Assembly: GCF_000218235.1 (NCBI RefSeq)
Contig: NZ_GL945017.1
Coordinates: 192,111-256,110, forward strand
Reading direction: 5' to 3'
DNA from: Hallella multisaccharivorax DSM 17128
GTDB lineage: Bacteria; Bacteroidota; Bacteroidia; Bacteroidales; Bacteroidaceae
Length of the DNA stretch: 64,000 bases
This document shows positions 50,301 to 59,592 of this stretch, piece after piece. The translations under genes were made by a program, and so were the position numbers. The number at the start of each line of letters is the position of its first letter. The first letter of the stretch is position 1. A model generated the notes under the pieces. It worked only from the letters and a program-made list of their open reading frames with translations. It ran no database searches and was not told where the DNA came from.

Positions 50301-50783
50301 ATCGGCAAGGGGACCATCCCTCATTATATGATGGGACTTAATTTTGATCTCAGCTATAAGGGATTTGATTTGTCCATGTTGTTCCAAGGAGCTTTCGGAT
50401 TCTATAAGAAATTAATCTTCTCCGGAGGAGAGAACTACTATTCCTTTGTCTATGATAAACGATGGACAAAAGACAACAATGATCCAAATGCTTTAATTCC
50501 AAGACTGAGTGGTGCTCCTACCAACAGTTACATTACACAAAATAATTTCGTCAAGTCAGATTATGTCCGCTTAAAGACATTAACTATCGGATATACTGTT
50601 CCTGAGAAACTTCTTTCTAAATTAGGTTTACAGACATTGAGACTGAATGTATCAGCATATAATCTGTTAACATTCAGTAAATTGAACAAATATAATTTTG
50701 ACCCGGAGGCTCCTTCTGGTGAAACAGGACGGTCATATCCTCTGAATAAGACAATCTCATTCGGGTTGGATGTTTCATTCTAA
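47349..50783 (+). CDS. SusC/RagA-type transducer with STN domain (PUL 2)
   Basis: A 1144-residue outer-membrane TonB-dependent transporter. After the signal region (to about residue 40) comes an STN (secretin/TonB N-terminal) domain at about 50-120 (VRNIMDRIERSEGYVFIYNS, VLNRLFSNTNISYKRM), then a carboxypeptidase-regulatory-like domain (about 150-220), plug (LSIRGFGNALFIVDGVERD) and barrel ending FGLDVSF. The STN domain contacts the periplasmic part of FecR, so this protein both imports and signals substrate. It is followed by SusD with an 11-nt gap. Confidence 0.96.
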   Translation: MQMYKSKSNFHNNPLCCYRKIAKVTFSLLLLSFSCVQDIPARELGTQNLMVTLAVSNTTVRNIMDRIERSEGYVFIYNSDVKNELNRKVSLRVVNEDIDAVLNRLFSNTNISYKRMGKQVTLFWRQNRNPHAINAVMTPQPQQTPEKRSIRGRIVDENNEPVIGATVKVNGKNTVGAVTDMDGNYTLNNVSPHDVITISYIGMKPQYVTVGSKNELNITMKADDNTLNDVIVVGYGTQKRESLTGSISMVSSKDLTVTPQVSASNMLTGRVPGLITTQTYGIPGSDNATLSIRGFGNALFIVDGVERDARYIDPNTIESISVLKDASSAIYGSRAGNGVVLITTKRGNQSKPTITAGTTLTLQSVTAMPKTVSAGQYAELKREEFYNANGEHTAQTPPFTEEQVQKYYDGTDPQYPNTNWYDQIIRNWAPMLQYNASIRGGSDRFSYYSYFGYTKQESIFKTNFGNYQRYAFQTNLDAKVTDRIKIQLSVAENIDDRNYPSTNVYSGTASLWGYFWQTLPTYPASFPNPDYHSYAGGGGTGGVHLVADRDITGYSRSKNYLTNISGTLTYDFKYVPGLSFKAFINYAKADYPTKIFHKPVSFYTYNYENDKYNLQGTYYNKASLDQTQGYSQVITSQFSLNYEQLFAKLHRVKAMALFESVDTKSDELSAGRTDFLTSSIDQMFMGSTMTARNNGSASENGRASYVGRLNYSYADKYLLELILRADASAHFAPGHRWGCFPGVMVGWRIDQEKFMKDMKFDALKLRLSYGQMGNDAIGDFQYLSGYKLYEMTYLLGNTSTNGIKSTGLANPDMTWERMHISNAGIDFSYNHRMIYGSFEMFYRKRSGILARRNISLPNTFGATLPLENLNSQDTRGWELELGTAGYFHDLYYDVKANFSGSRSKWIHYEEPDYTDPDQIRLSKNSGKWVDRTIGYISNGLFTSQEQIDNLAYSYPGGNGRLRPGDLIIVDRNNDGTIDWRDQAVIGKGTIPHYMMGLNFDLSYKGFDLSMLFQGAFGFYKKLIFSGGENYYSFVYDKRWTKDNNDPNALIPRLSGAPTNSYITQNNFVKSDYVRLKTLTIGYTVPEKLLSKLGLQTLRLNVSAYNLLTFSKLNKYNFDPEAPSGETGRSYPLNKTISFGLDVSF

Positions 50784-50794
50784 AAGAAAAGAAC

Positions 50795-52609
50795 ATGAAG
50801 AGTTTGAAAAATATTCTGTTTATATCAGCTTCAGTACTTGTGCTCAGCTCCTGTACTGACAATCTTCTTGACAGAGAACCTTTGAATATAATTTCTGATT
50901 CCCAGGTCTATACAGACAAGACATTGGCTGATGCTAAATTGACGCAGGCATATACACAGATGTGCGTGATGATCAATGAGTGCCCCCGCCTCAACAACCC
51001 TAAAAACGGATATTGGGAAACGATAAGTGACGACTGGAACGGCCCATTTATCATTAATGAGATTGCTGACGAAGGTGTCAGCAACTGGATAAAAGGACAG
51101 TCCAGCACTGTAAAAGGTTCAGGCATATCCAATTCTGGTGGAATTCTTGAATGGTGGGAGGATGCTTATGAGGTAAACCGCATTCTTAATGAATTTATGG
51201 AGAAAATGGAAAATTCTTCTTTTGCAGATGCATATAAGAAAGAACGCATTGCAGAGGCTCGTTTCCTGCGTGCATTTAACTACTTCTATATGGTCAAGCG
51301 ATACGGCGGTGTACCTCTTGTCCTTAAGGCGCAGATGCCAACAGACCCTGAAAGCGAATTGTATGTATCTCGCAATACGGAAAAGGAAGTATATGATTTC
51401 ATCCTGTCGGAGATGGATAAGATTGTCACAGACCTGCCGGCGCGGGCAAATACAGAGCTTGGACGGCCAAGTCGTGGCGCCGCTATGGCACTGAAGGCGA
51501 GGGCTGCCTTGTACGCCGGTAGTATTGCCCAGTTCGGTAAAGTTCAGTTGGGGGGACTGTTAGGCATAGAGTCTTCTTTGGCTAAGGACTATTACCAGAA
51601 GTGCTACGATGCCTGCAAGCAGATAATGAACTGGGGCGAATACAGCCTCTATGACAGTGATGCAGACAAGACGCAGAACTTTAAGAACGTCTTCCTGAAA
51701 AAGAACAACAGTGAAGACATCATGGTCATTCAGCATGATGCCACACAGCGTACAACATCTGGCGGCAATGGATGGGTCTGGGATTTCTTCCAGTGTCCAC
51801 ATCCACAGGCGTGGGGTGCCGGAAACCAGAATGCACCTTATCTGGAAATGGCAGAAGCATTTGAGCATATTGACGGAACTCCAGGCACACTGGACAAGAC
51901 AACACTGGAAAACAGGCTTTGGTCAATGAATGAACTGTGGGCCAACAAGGATCCAAGGTTCTATGCAACGATATGGACACAGGATACCAAGTGGCAGAAC
52001 AGAAAGGTTGATTTCCATAACGGTCTGATACTTCCTGACGGAACCATAAAGGGGGACGGCGCTTATCAAGGTGTAGCAGCTGCTGGTGACCAGTATATTG
52101 ACAATTATAGTTATGGGACGGGGTTTGGCGTGATGAAGTATCTGGATGAGACGCATGACAATACGGGTGAACGTGCTACTTCCAGTACGGACTATATTCT
52201 GTTCCGCTATGGAGAAGTATTGCTGAATTATGCTGAAGCTGCCTTTGAACTCGGCAAGACCGCAGATGCGCTGGATGCAATCAATAAAATCCGTTCCCGT
52301 GCCGGAATAGCAGCCTTAAGCTCTGTCAACCGTGATCAAATCAGACATGAACGTAAGGTGGAACTGGCCTTTGAGGGACACCGCTATTGGGATTTGAGAA
52401 GATGGAGAATTGCCAAAGACGTCATTCCTGTAAACCGTTCGGGATTACGCTATATCCTGGACTATAACACCCGTAAATATCAGGTAAAGGTCTTGGAAAA
52501 TTATGATGGCGTCACGCCTCCTGTCTTTGAGAATCGGAATTACTATTTCCCAATTACGGCCAGTCGTATCTCTAATAATAAGAATCTCGTAGAAAACCCA
52601 GAGTATTAA
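50795..52609 (+). CDS. SusD/RagB-type glycan-binding lipoprotein (PUL 2)
   Basis: A 604-residue lipoprotein with lipobox LSSC (Cys near residue 20). It has SusD-like helices (AEARFLRAFNYFYMVKRYGG, GRPSRGAAMALKARAALYAG) and the RagB C-terminal region (RFGEVLLNYAEA-type segment, ERKVELAFEGHRYWDLRRW). It forms the lid of the preceding SusC. Confidence 0.95.
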   Translation: MKSLKNILFISASVLVLSSCTDNLLDREPLNIISDSQVYTDKTLADAKLTQAYTQMCVMINECPRLNNPKNGYWETISDDWNGPFIINEIADEGVSNWIKGQSSTVKGSGISNSGGILEWWEDAYEVNRILNEFMEKMENSSFADAYKKERIAEARFLRAFNYFYMVKRYGGVPLVLKAQMPTDPESELYVSRNTEKEVYDFILSEMDKIVTDLPARANTELGRPSRGAAMALKARAALYAGSIAQFGKVQLGGLLGIESSLAKDYYQKCYDACKQIMNWGEYSLYDSDADKTQNFKNVFLKKNNSEDIMVIQHDATQRTTSGGNGWVWDFFQCPHPQAWGAGNQNAPYLEMAEAFEHIDGTPGTLDKTTLENRLWSMNELWANKDPRFYATIWTQDTKWQNRKVDFHNGLILPDGTIKGDGAYQGVAAAGDQYIDNYSYGTGFGVMKYLDETHDNTGERATSSTDYILFRYGEVLLNYAEAAFELGKTADALDAINKIRSRAGIAALSSVNRDQIRHERKVELAFEGHRYWDLRRWRIAKDVIPVNRSGLRYILDYNTRKYQVKVLENYDGVTPPVFENRNYYFPITASRISNNKNLVENPEY

Positions 52610-52625
52610 TTAAAAAGTATGCACA

Positions 52626-53996
52626 ATGAAAAAAAATAACAACCGGAAACTGTCAGTCTTGTGGAGTTTATTATGCCTGTTCTTTTTTGTTATGCTGTTT
52701 AACAGCTGTTACAATAATGAAAAAGATCCGGTATATGAGAACCTGAAAGAGCTTGTCGTATCAAATGCAGCTGTCAACCTTGAATATGGTGACTCCACGA
52801 CCGTGACAATATCTCAAGGAAATGGTGGATATGAGGCTGTTGCTGAAGACAACTCCATCGCAGAGGTCTCCGTCCTTTCAACTACGGTCAAGATAAAGGC
52901 TTTGAAGTCCGGCTCTACCAATATCACCGTTAGGGATCAGAAAGGAAAGACGCAGAATATTGTGGTAGCCGTTGCGGCACCCGTCAATATAGAGACCAAT
53001 GAGTTCATCACAGTATGGAAAACAGACAATGAGGGTACTTCTAATTCCACTTCTGTAACATTGCCTGTTTCTGGCAGCTATATTGTAAAGTGGGAAGAGG
53101 TTGGCAAGTCTTCACATAAGGGTCAGGAGGAATATTCTGATATAACTTCAGCGAATTATCCGACAATAGACTTCGGTTCAGTAGGAATGTATCGTGTAAG
53201 GATAACGGCGAAAGATGCAGAGAAGCCTTTCGGCTTTATCTTTGACACCTATTCTGCTCCAGCTCTGGACGGATTGAAACTTATCAGAGTAGAGCGTTGG
53301 GGTGTGAATAAGTGGCCTTCCGCAGCAAGTATGTTTGCCCAGTGTCGTAATATGGATGTTACGGCAACGGACGTTCCTGACTTTTCGGCATGTGACGGTA
53401 AAATGTATAATATGTTCTACCATTGTGAGAATCTGGTTGGTAATAACAGCTTTGCAAAATGGAATGTCAGCATGATGTGGCATATGAATGAACTTTTTGC
53501 ATACTGCTATAAATTCAACCAGAATATCAATGCATGGAATACAAAGGGGGGATATCTGATGTCAGCTATATTCAAAGGTTGTACTGTCTTTAACCAGCCA
53601 CTTGACAACTGGAACTTAAAGAATGCCGCTAATCTGTCCGGCTTCTTTGAGAATGCCACCAGTTTCAATCAGGATATCAGCTCCTGGGAGCTTCCCAATG
53701 CAGAGAACCTGTCGTATATGTTCAATCATGCAACAGCATTTAACCAAAACATAGGAAGTTGGACATTAGAGAAAGTAACCAATATGGAGGAGATGCTGAC
53801 GAACTGTGGCATGAAGTCTAAGAATTATGATGCAACCTTGAAAGGCTGGGCAGAAAACGCCAAGACTCCGAACAATATGAAGTTAGGGGCAAATTCTCTG
53901 GCTTATTCTTCTGCCGGAAAAGACGCACATAAGATATTGACGGATACCAAAGGATGGACAATCACTGGTGACAGTTATAATGCATCTGGCAATTGA
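52626..53996 (+). CDS. BspA/DUF285-like repeat lipoprotein in the glycan-binding slot (PUL 2)
   Basis: A 456-residue lipoprotein with lipobox FNSC. Residues about 40-115 form a Big_2-like Ig domain (GDSTTVTISQGNGGYEAVAE, GSTNITVRD). The C-terminal half has DUF285-type repeats, seen as M-x-x-MF...A..FNQ-x-I-x-x-W (FNQNINAWNTKGGYLMSAIF, FNQPLDNWNLKNAANLSGFF, FNQDISSWELPNAENLSYMF, FNQNIGSWTLEKVTNMEEML). Such repeats are known from BspA-like and Mycoplasma surface proteins. The position after SusD is normally that of a surface glycan-binding protein, so it may take that role. Confidence 0.85.
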   Translation: MKKNNNRKLSVLWSLLCLFFFVMLFNSCYNNEKDPVYENLKELVVSNAAVNLEYGDSTTVTISQGNGGYEAVAEDNSIAEVSVLSTTVKIKALKSGSTNITVRDQKGKTQNIVVAVAAPVNIETNEFITVWKTDNEGTSNSTSVTLPVSGSYIVKWEEVGKSSHKGQEEYSDITSANYPTIDFGSVGMYRVRITAKDAEKPFGFIFDTYSAPALDGLKLIRVERWGVNKWPSAASMFAQCRNMDVTATDVPDFSACDGKMYNMFYHCENLVGNNSFAKWNVSMMWHMNELFAYCYKFNQNINAWNTKGGYLMSAIFKGCTVFNQPLDNWNLKNAANLSGFFENATSFNQDISSWELPNAENLSYMFNHATAFNQNIGSWTLEKVTNMEEMLTNCGMKSKNYDATLKGWAENAKTPNNMKLGANSLAYSSAGKDAHKILTDTKGWTITGDSYNASGN

Positions 53997-54007
53997 ATTA
54001 TCCGAAT

Positions 54008-54044
54008 AACGTGAGTTCAGGGGGGCTTCTCCTGAACTTACGTT
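54008..54044 (+). other. Stem-loop between the BspA-like and TIM-barrel lipoprotein genes
   Basis: A 14-bp stem with one G-U pair is formed by AACGTGAGTTCAGG (54008-54021) and CCTGAACTTACGTT (54031-54044), with a 9-nt loop. No T-run follows. It separates the transport/binding genes from the enzyme genes. Confidence 0.75.
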
Positions 54045-54144
54045 AAACAGAAGTCTGATAGTTGTTGTATGAGTATGTGGAATTCCTATGCAACAACCGT
54101 CTGGGCAGATATCTATTATAAAGGAAACTTAAAACATGATTACA

Positions 54145-55557
54145 ATGAAAAAGAATGATATGGTCTCACTATGTGCCTGTCTGATAATAATGACATCCTG
54201 TGGAGGAAGCGATACGACCTCTGGACCAGATGGCAGAGGACTTACCCCAGACAATGGAGTGATAGAACTAAAAGACAATCAGAAGGGACTTTCAAACCCA
54301 GGTATGGGATGGAATCAAATGTACTACACATTCGATGATGTACCCGTCCTTACTGGAAACGACAAGGCGGATAACCTGAATTGGATTCCTTGTGATATAC
54401 TCTCTTTCAGAGTCAGTTGGGCTAAGATGGAACCTAAAGAAGGACAGTATAACTGGAAAGTCATTGATAATGCTGCCAACTATTGGCTTTCAGAGGGGAA
54501 ACGGCTGGCATTTAAGTTCTATACAAACTTTTTATGGGATAATCCAGACAGGCAGGCAACTCCATTGTGGTTGAAAGATGCCGGTGCCAAAGGACATTAT
54601 CTTGATGGGAACAATAATCCAAGTGATGATTCCTGGATGGCAGATTATGGGGACCCCATCTTGCTGGAAAAGCTGGAAAATTTTTACAAGGCAGTTGCAG
54701 CACATTACAGTGCTGATAAAATTGAGTTTATAGAACTTGGCTCCATTGGACGGGTCGGTGAAGGAAACAGCTATCAGATTGGGGTGGAACCAACTGAAGC
54801 AGAACTGAAAGCACATATCAATCTTCTGCGGAAGTGCTTCCCGAAAACACAATTGTTCATAAATGATGATCATGGAGAAGCAGCTTGCCTCTATGCAAAG
54901 ACTCTTGGGTATGGAGTTGACGACCATAGCATAGGCGTAGATGCCTCTGTCAATCCTCCAGGAAGGGCATATAACAAATCTATCATTGACAAGTTCCATG
55001 ACGGGAAGTCTATTATCGGTCTTGAAGATGACACATGGCTTCTTCCCGACGACTGGTATTTGAAACAGATGACTGACGCTCATGCAAATTATTGTCGTAT
55101 CCATACTTCTCCATCGAATTTGAGGAAAGCAGACGTACGCAAGATTGTTAATCAGATGAATTTGAAAATGGGATACAGGATTCAATTCCCAAAGATTTCT
55201 GTTCCGACTTTTATCCAAAGGGGACAATCACTGAAGATAAGCTATTCTGTAAAGAATGCCGGAGTAGGATATTGTCAGGTTACCTGTTATCCGCATTTCC
55301 TGCTAAAAGATTCCAATGGAAAAGAGGTCACCTCTGTTACTGACCTGGGGTTCGACCATCAGAACTTAATGTCAAGCAGTGACAATGCTACCTTGAATAG
55401 AAATGTATCTTTGGCTATTCCAGCAAATGCAGATGCTGGAAACTACACCTTGTTTATCTCTATGGTAGATGAGGATGGTAAGCCATTGATTAAATTACCA
55501 TATGACGGTGACGATGGCAATAAACAGTATAAACTTATTCAGGTAAGAATAAAATAA
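54145..55557 (+). CDS. Lipoprotein with TIM-barrel and DUF4832-like domain (PUL 2)
   Basis: A 470-residue lipoprotein from the ATG at 54145 (MKKNDMVSLCACLIIMTSCGG). An ATG at 54136 would add three residues. NPGMGWNQMY starts a GH42-like barrel (FRVSWAKMEPKEGQYNW, FIELGSIGRVGEG, with Glu at the end of a strand as in retaining hydrolases). The C-terminal part (KMGYRIQFPKISVP onward) resembles DUF4832 with an Ig-like fold. I expect a surface glycoside hydrolase or glycan-binding protein. No activity is established from the sequence. Confidence 0.7.
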   Translation: MKKNDMVSLCACLIIMTSCGGSDTTSGPDGRGLTPDNGVIELKDNQKGLSNPGMGWNQMYYTFDDVPVLTGNDKADNLNWIPCDILSFRVSWAKMEPKEGQYNWKVIDNAANYWLSEGKRLAFKFYTNFLWDNPDRQATPLWLKDAGAKGHYLDGNNNPSDDSWMADYGDPILLEKLENFYKAVAAHYSADKIEFIELGSIGRVGEGNSYQIGVEPTEAELKAHINLLRKCFPKTQLFINDDHGEAACLYAKTLGYGVDDHSIGVDASVNPPGRAYNKSIIDKFHDGKSIIGLEDDTWLLPDDWYLKQMTDAHANYCRIHTSPSNLRKADVRKIVNQMNLKMGYRIQFPKISVPTFIQRGQSLKISYSVKNAGVGYCQVTCYPHFLLKDSNGKEVTSVTDLGFDHQNLMSSSDNATLNRNVSLAIPANADAGNYTLFISMVDEDGKPLIKLPYDGDDGNKQYKLIQVRIK

Positions 55558-55596
55558 TCTAATATACGGTAACTCCCTCTCAGTTTCCCTGTCTAC

Positions 55597-55631
55597 CCAG
55601 CATCCTGTTTTGTAAATAACATAGATGCTGG
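55597..55631 (+). other. Stem-loop before the GH97-SGNH gene
   Basis: CCAGCATC (55597-55604) pairs with GATGCTGG (55624-55631). Flanking CCCTC and GGGAGG may extend it. No T-run follows. Confidence 0.55.
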
Positions 55632-55667
55632 AAGGGAGGTTGTTGCCTTAGAAAATATAAAAAGAGA

Positions 55668-58160
55668 ATGAAAAAGACGATTGTCATTGCTCTTCTTTGC
55701 TATCTCTACGCCATGTCTTCCATAGCGGCAGATTACACTCTTGCCTCACCTGATGGCAAAGTCAGAGGTGTTATTTCTGTAGCTCAGAAGACAGAAATCG
55801 AAATTACGTATGGAGGAGTTAGTTATCTGCGTATCCCATGTATGGCTATGGGAACATCTCAAGAAGTATTGGGAGAAAATGTAAAAGTAAGAAATACCGT
55901 AAGACACTCTGTCCGCCGTACTGTATCTCCTTTATACGGAATAAACGCCAGCATCCCAGAATCTTATAATGAATTGCAGCTGGACTGCAAAGGTAACTAC
56001 TCCATAGTGTTCAGGGCTTACAATGAAGGAATTGCATGGCGGTTTGTAACGCGAAAGGGAAAATCTCTGATTGTGAAAGATGAAAAGATCGACTATCAGT
56101 TCAAGGATAATTACACAGCCTATTTCCATCCGCTGCTTTCAGAGTCTGATTACAGGATACAGAAGGTATCTGACAGTGGACAGAAGTACAATTACTCAAG
56201 CATGCCAGTGCTGGTGAAGACCGATGACGGGGTAAACATTTTGTTGCATGAATCTGGAGTAATGGACTATCCGTGTATGAGTCTGAAGTCGGACCCATCG
56301 CAGCCTAACACACTGACAACTGACCATGCCCGTTTCCCTAAAGTGGCCGAACCCGGGGGATACAACAACTTCAACCTGGTAGTGAAGCGTACGGAAGACT
56401 ATATCGCCTGTACATCAGGCAACAGGGCCTTTCCGTGGAGGATAGTGGCTTTTGCAGCCAAGGACAAGGATATCCTGAATAACCAGCTGGTCTACCTGTT
56501 AGCTCCCGAGACAAGACTGGCGGACACACAATGGATAAAGCCGGGGAAGGTCGCCTGGGACTGGTGGAACGGGCTGAACATTTCAGGCGTTGACTTCCGT
56601 TCAGGTTTAAACACTGCAACCTACAAATATTATATTGACTTCGCTGCCAGAAATGGTATTGAATATGTAAATCTTGATGAAGGATGGGGAGATCAGTTCG
56701 ATTTACTGAAAGTACGTGACAGTATCAATATGCAGGAACTGGCAGATTATGCCAAAAGCCGTGGTGTAGGATTGTTCCTATGGTGTGTATGGCATACGCT
56801 GGACCGACAGATGCCACAGGCTCTGGCGCAGTTTGAGAAATGGGGGATAGCCGGGCTGAAAGTTGATTTTCTTGATCGTGACGACCAGCTGGTCGTCGAC
56901 TTTGAGGAACGTCTGCTGAAAGAAGCAGCCAAACATAAGCTGCTTGTCAACTTTCATGGAGCCTATCATCCGAACGGTATGGAGCGGGCTTATCCGAACT
57001 GTATCAATGTAGAGGGAGTGAAGGGACTGGAATGGGACAAGATTGCAGGTGCTGACGGTGCGACGCCACAGACAGCCGTAACAATCCCGTTTATCAGAAT
57101 GTTTGCCGGACCGATGGACTACACACCTGGAGCAATGTCAAACTACAATCAGGCGGAATGGCGCATCATCAAGAAACGGCCTATGAGCCAAGGGACACGC
57201 TGCCAGCAGCTGGCAATGTATGTCGTGTATTATGCGCCGCTGCAGATGCTTGCCGATTCACCAACGGCCTATATGAAGGAGCCACAGTTCACGAAATTCC
57301 TTGCCGGCATTCCTACCGTGTGGGACAAGACATTACCGCTGGACAGCAAGGTGGGCGAATACGTGAATGTTGCCCGGAAGAAAGGCAGCACATGGTATGT
57401 TGCGGGCATGACGAACTGGACGCCACGTGACCAGCATATCAGATTTGACTTTCTGGACAAGGGACGTGAGTATGTTGCAGAGATTGTCAGTGACGGTATC
57501 AACGCCGACAAAGTAGGCAGTGACTATGTCATGGGAAAAAGAGATGTTCACGCAGGTGACGAACTAAATCTGCGGATGATGCCAGGTGGAGGATATACCG
57601 TCAGGCTGACACCTAAGGATGAAAAGCATGATATTGTTGTCTTCGGTGACTCACGTGTACAGATGGCAGGTGACTGGAATCTCAGAATGAACCGCACTGA
57701 TGTCACGAATGCAGGTTTCGGCGGTTTCACTACCTCACACTTCATCTGGCTTGTCGATCCGTACGTAATCCAGAGACATCCGCGCCTGTGTTTCCTTGAA
57801 GGAGGCTGCAATGATATTGGTGCAGGAATACCGCTGGAGAGAATCAAGCGGAATTTCCGTTCACTGGTTGACAGCCTGATGGCGCATGGCATTGAGGTCG
57901 TGCTTAATACAGTAACCTATCCGACAGAGAAAGACCCGAAAGAGCAGAATTTCAAAACGGAGATGATGGACAGTGTGAATACTTTCCTCTTTAGTCTGGC
58001 CCGGGAGAAAGGACTCCCTTGCATCGACCTTAACCCTTTACTTACAGAAGGAAAGCGATTGAAGAAAGAATATGCATTGGATAATGTGCATTATACCCCT
58101 GCTGCCTATGCCATCTGGGTGCGTGAAATGGAGAAGATACTGAAGGCCAAGGGCATCTAA
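55668..58160 (+). CDS. GH97 alpha-galactosidase-like enzyme fused to an SGNH hydrolase (PUL 2)
   Basis: An 830-residue secreted two-domain enzyme. Signal peptide to about residue 20 (SSIAADYTL). Residues about 22-645 are GH97, with Asp400 in GLKVDFLDRDDQ and Glu449 in CINVEGVKGLEW. An Asp at the first position is the feature of the retaining alpha-galactosidase branch of GH97; SusB-like inverting enzymes use Glu. Residues about 655-830 are an SGNH/GDSL hydrolase: Ser662 in VVFGDSRVQ, Asn715 in GGCND, Asp805 and His808 in LDNVHYT. The second domain suggests removal of acetyl or similar esters from the same glycan. Both active sites look intact. Confidence 0.9.
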   Translation: MKKTIVIALLCYLYAMSSIAADYTLASPDGKVRGVISVAQKTEIEITYGGVSYLRIPCMAMGTSQEVLGENVKVRNTVRHSVRRTVSPLYGINASIPESYNELQLDCKGNYSIVFRAYNEGIAWRFVTRKGKSLIVKDEKIDYQFKDNYTAYFHPLLSESDYRIQKVSDSGQKYNYSSMPVLVKTDDGVNILLHESGVMDYPCMSLKSDPSQPNTLTTDHARFPKVAEPGGYNNFNLVVKRTEDYIACTSGNRAFPWRIVAFAAKDKDILNNQLVYLLAPETRLADTQWIKPGKVAWDWWNGLNISGVDFRSGLNTATYKYYIDFAARNGIEYVNLDEGWGDQFDLLKVRDSINMQELADYAKSRGVGLFLWCVWHTLDRQMPQALAQFEKWGIAGLKVDFLDRDDQLVVDFEERLLKEAAKHKLLVNFHGAYHPNGMERAYPNCINVEGVKGLEWDKIAGADGATPQTAVTIPFIRMFAGPMDYTPGAMSNYNQAEWRIIKKRPMSQGTRCQQLAMYVVYYAPLQMLADSPTAYMKEPQFTKFLAGIPTVWDKTLPLDSKVGEYVNVARKKGSTWYVAGMTNWTPRDQHIRFDFLDKGREYVAEIVSDGINADKVGSDYVMGKRDVHAGDELNLRMMPGGGYTVRLTPKDEKHDIVVFGDSRVQMAGDWNLRMNRTDVTNAGFGGFTTSHFIWLVDPYVIQRHPRLCFLEGGCNDIGAGIPLERIKRNFRSLVDSLMAHGIEVVLNTVTYPTEKDPKEQNFKTEMMDSVNTFLFSLAREKGLPCIDLNPLLTEGKRLKKEYALDNVHYTPAAYAIWVREMEKILKAKGI

Positions 58161-58202
58161 AGCGTAGTTTGTTGTAAGAAACAGTGATTTAATGGAAAAA
58201 AT

Positions 58203-59585
58203 ATGAGAACGAAGATAGCAAGCCTTGTAATGCTGTTACTCCTGCTGCCCATGGCAGGAATCCGGGCACAAGACAAGATAAAGACATGGGATGAGCTGGA
58301 CCGACGACCGATACCGAAGTGGTGGACAGATGCCAAATTCGGCATATTCATCCACTGGGGTGTCTATTCCGTTCCAGCATATGCCCCTGTGAAAGAAGTG
58401 AAAGGAGTATATGAGAAGTATGCCGAACACTATGAAGCGCGGCTGAAATCGGGTAACAAGCTGTTCACTGATTTCCATAACCGTACATATGGAAAGAACT
58501 TTAAGTATGCCGATTTCGCACCGATGTTCAAAGCAGAGTATTTCCGTGCGGACGACTGGGCGAAACTTTTCCGCAAAGCAGGGGCACGGTATGTTGTTCT
58601 GACTTCCAAGCATCATGACGGCTTCTGTCTCTGGAACAGCCGATACTCGCCTCACTGGAACAGCGTCGTCATGGGACCACACATGGATATCATGGATTCC
58701 ATTTCCCGTGCTGTGACCTGTCAGGGAATGCACTTCGGTTTCTATTATTCCTTGCTGGAGTGGTCGCACCCGCTGTATGACAAGAAAACGATCGGCCGAT
58801 GGGTTGATGAACATATGTTTCCACAGTTGCAGGAACTGGTCGTAAAATACAAACCTGACGTTATCTACGCTGATGGAGAATGGGACTATGACAGTGAGAC
58901 CCTCAAGAGCCGTAAGTTCCTTTCATGGCTGTATGATGAATCTCCCGTGAGGAACTCCGTCGTAGTCAATGACCGCTGGGGCTATGAAACACGTAGCAAG
59001 CATGGAGATTACTATACGACAGAGTACAACCTCGTCCATCAGAAGGAGGGCATTGGTGACAAGGCTTCTCATCCCTGGGAAGAAAGCCGTGGCATAGGGA
59101 CTTCCTATGGCTACAACCGCTTTGAACGTGCGGAGGATTATCTGTCGTCCAAGGAGCTGATCCATCTGCTTGTCCGGACGGTTGCCAATGGAGGAAATCT
59201 TCTGCTGGACGTAGGGCCAGAGGCAAACGGCTTAATCCCCGTCATCATGCAGGAACGGTTGCTGGATATGGGAAAGTGGCTGGAGGTCAATGGGGAAGCA
59301 ATCTATTCTTCACACCCATGCAGGAACCTGACGGTAAGGAACAAAAACGTTTTCCTCACCCGGGCGCACGGCAATCTGTATGTGATCGGCATGGATTGTC
59401 CTGACGGACCTGTGGTTATAGACGGTATTTCAAAGGCCGGACGTGCCAGCCTTCTGGGAGAGACAAAGGGGAGGATTGCAGCTACTTTAAGAAAAGGAAG
59501 ACTGACTGTCAATATTCCTCCTCTCAGTATCTGCCACCTGCCTTCACCCTCAGCATGGGTTGTAAAGGTTGAGGGGGTGTACTGA
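58203..59585 (+). CDS. GH29 alpha-L-fucosidase (PUL 2)
   Basis: A 460-residue secreted enzyme with signal peptide ending near GIRAQ. Family 29 features are WWTDAKFGIFIHWGVYSVPAY, SKHHDGFCLWNS and the likely nucleophile Asp224 in IYADGEWDYD. It removes alpha-linked L-fucose from non-reducing ends. It follows the GH97-SGNH gene with a 42-nt gap. Subfamily (broad or alpha-1,3/4-specific) cannot be decided by eye. Confidence 0.93.
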   Translation: MRTKIASLVMLLLLLPMAGIRAQDKIKTWDELDRRPIPKWWTDAKFGIFIHWGVYSVPAYAPVKEVKGVYEKYAEHYEARLKSGNKLFTDFHNRTYGKNFKYADFAPMFKAEYFRADDWAKLFRKAGARYVVLTSKHHDGFCLWNSRYSPHWNSVVMGPHMDIMDSISRAVTCQGMHFGFYYSLLEWSHPLYDKKTIGRWVDEHMFPQLQELVVKYKPDVIYADGEWDYDSETLKSRKFLSWLYDESPVRNSVVVNDRWGYETRSKHGDYYTTEYNLVHQKEGIGDKASHPWEESRGIGTSYGYNRFERAEDYLSSKELIHLLVRTVANGGNLLLDVGPEANGLIPVIMQERLLDMGKWLEVNGEAIYSSHPCRNLTVRNKNVFLTRAHGNLYVIGMDCPDGPVVIDGISKAGRASLLGETKGRIAATLRKGRLTVNIPPLSICHLPSPSAWVVKVEGVY

Positions 59586-59592
59586 TAGACAT

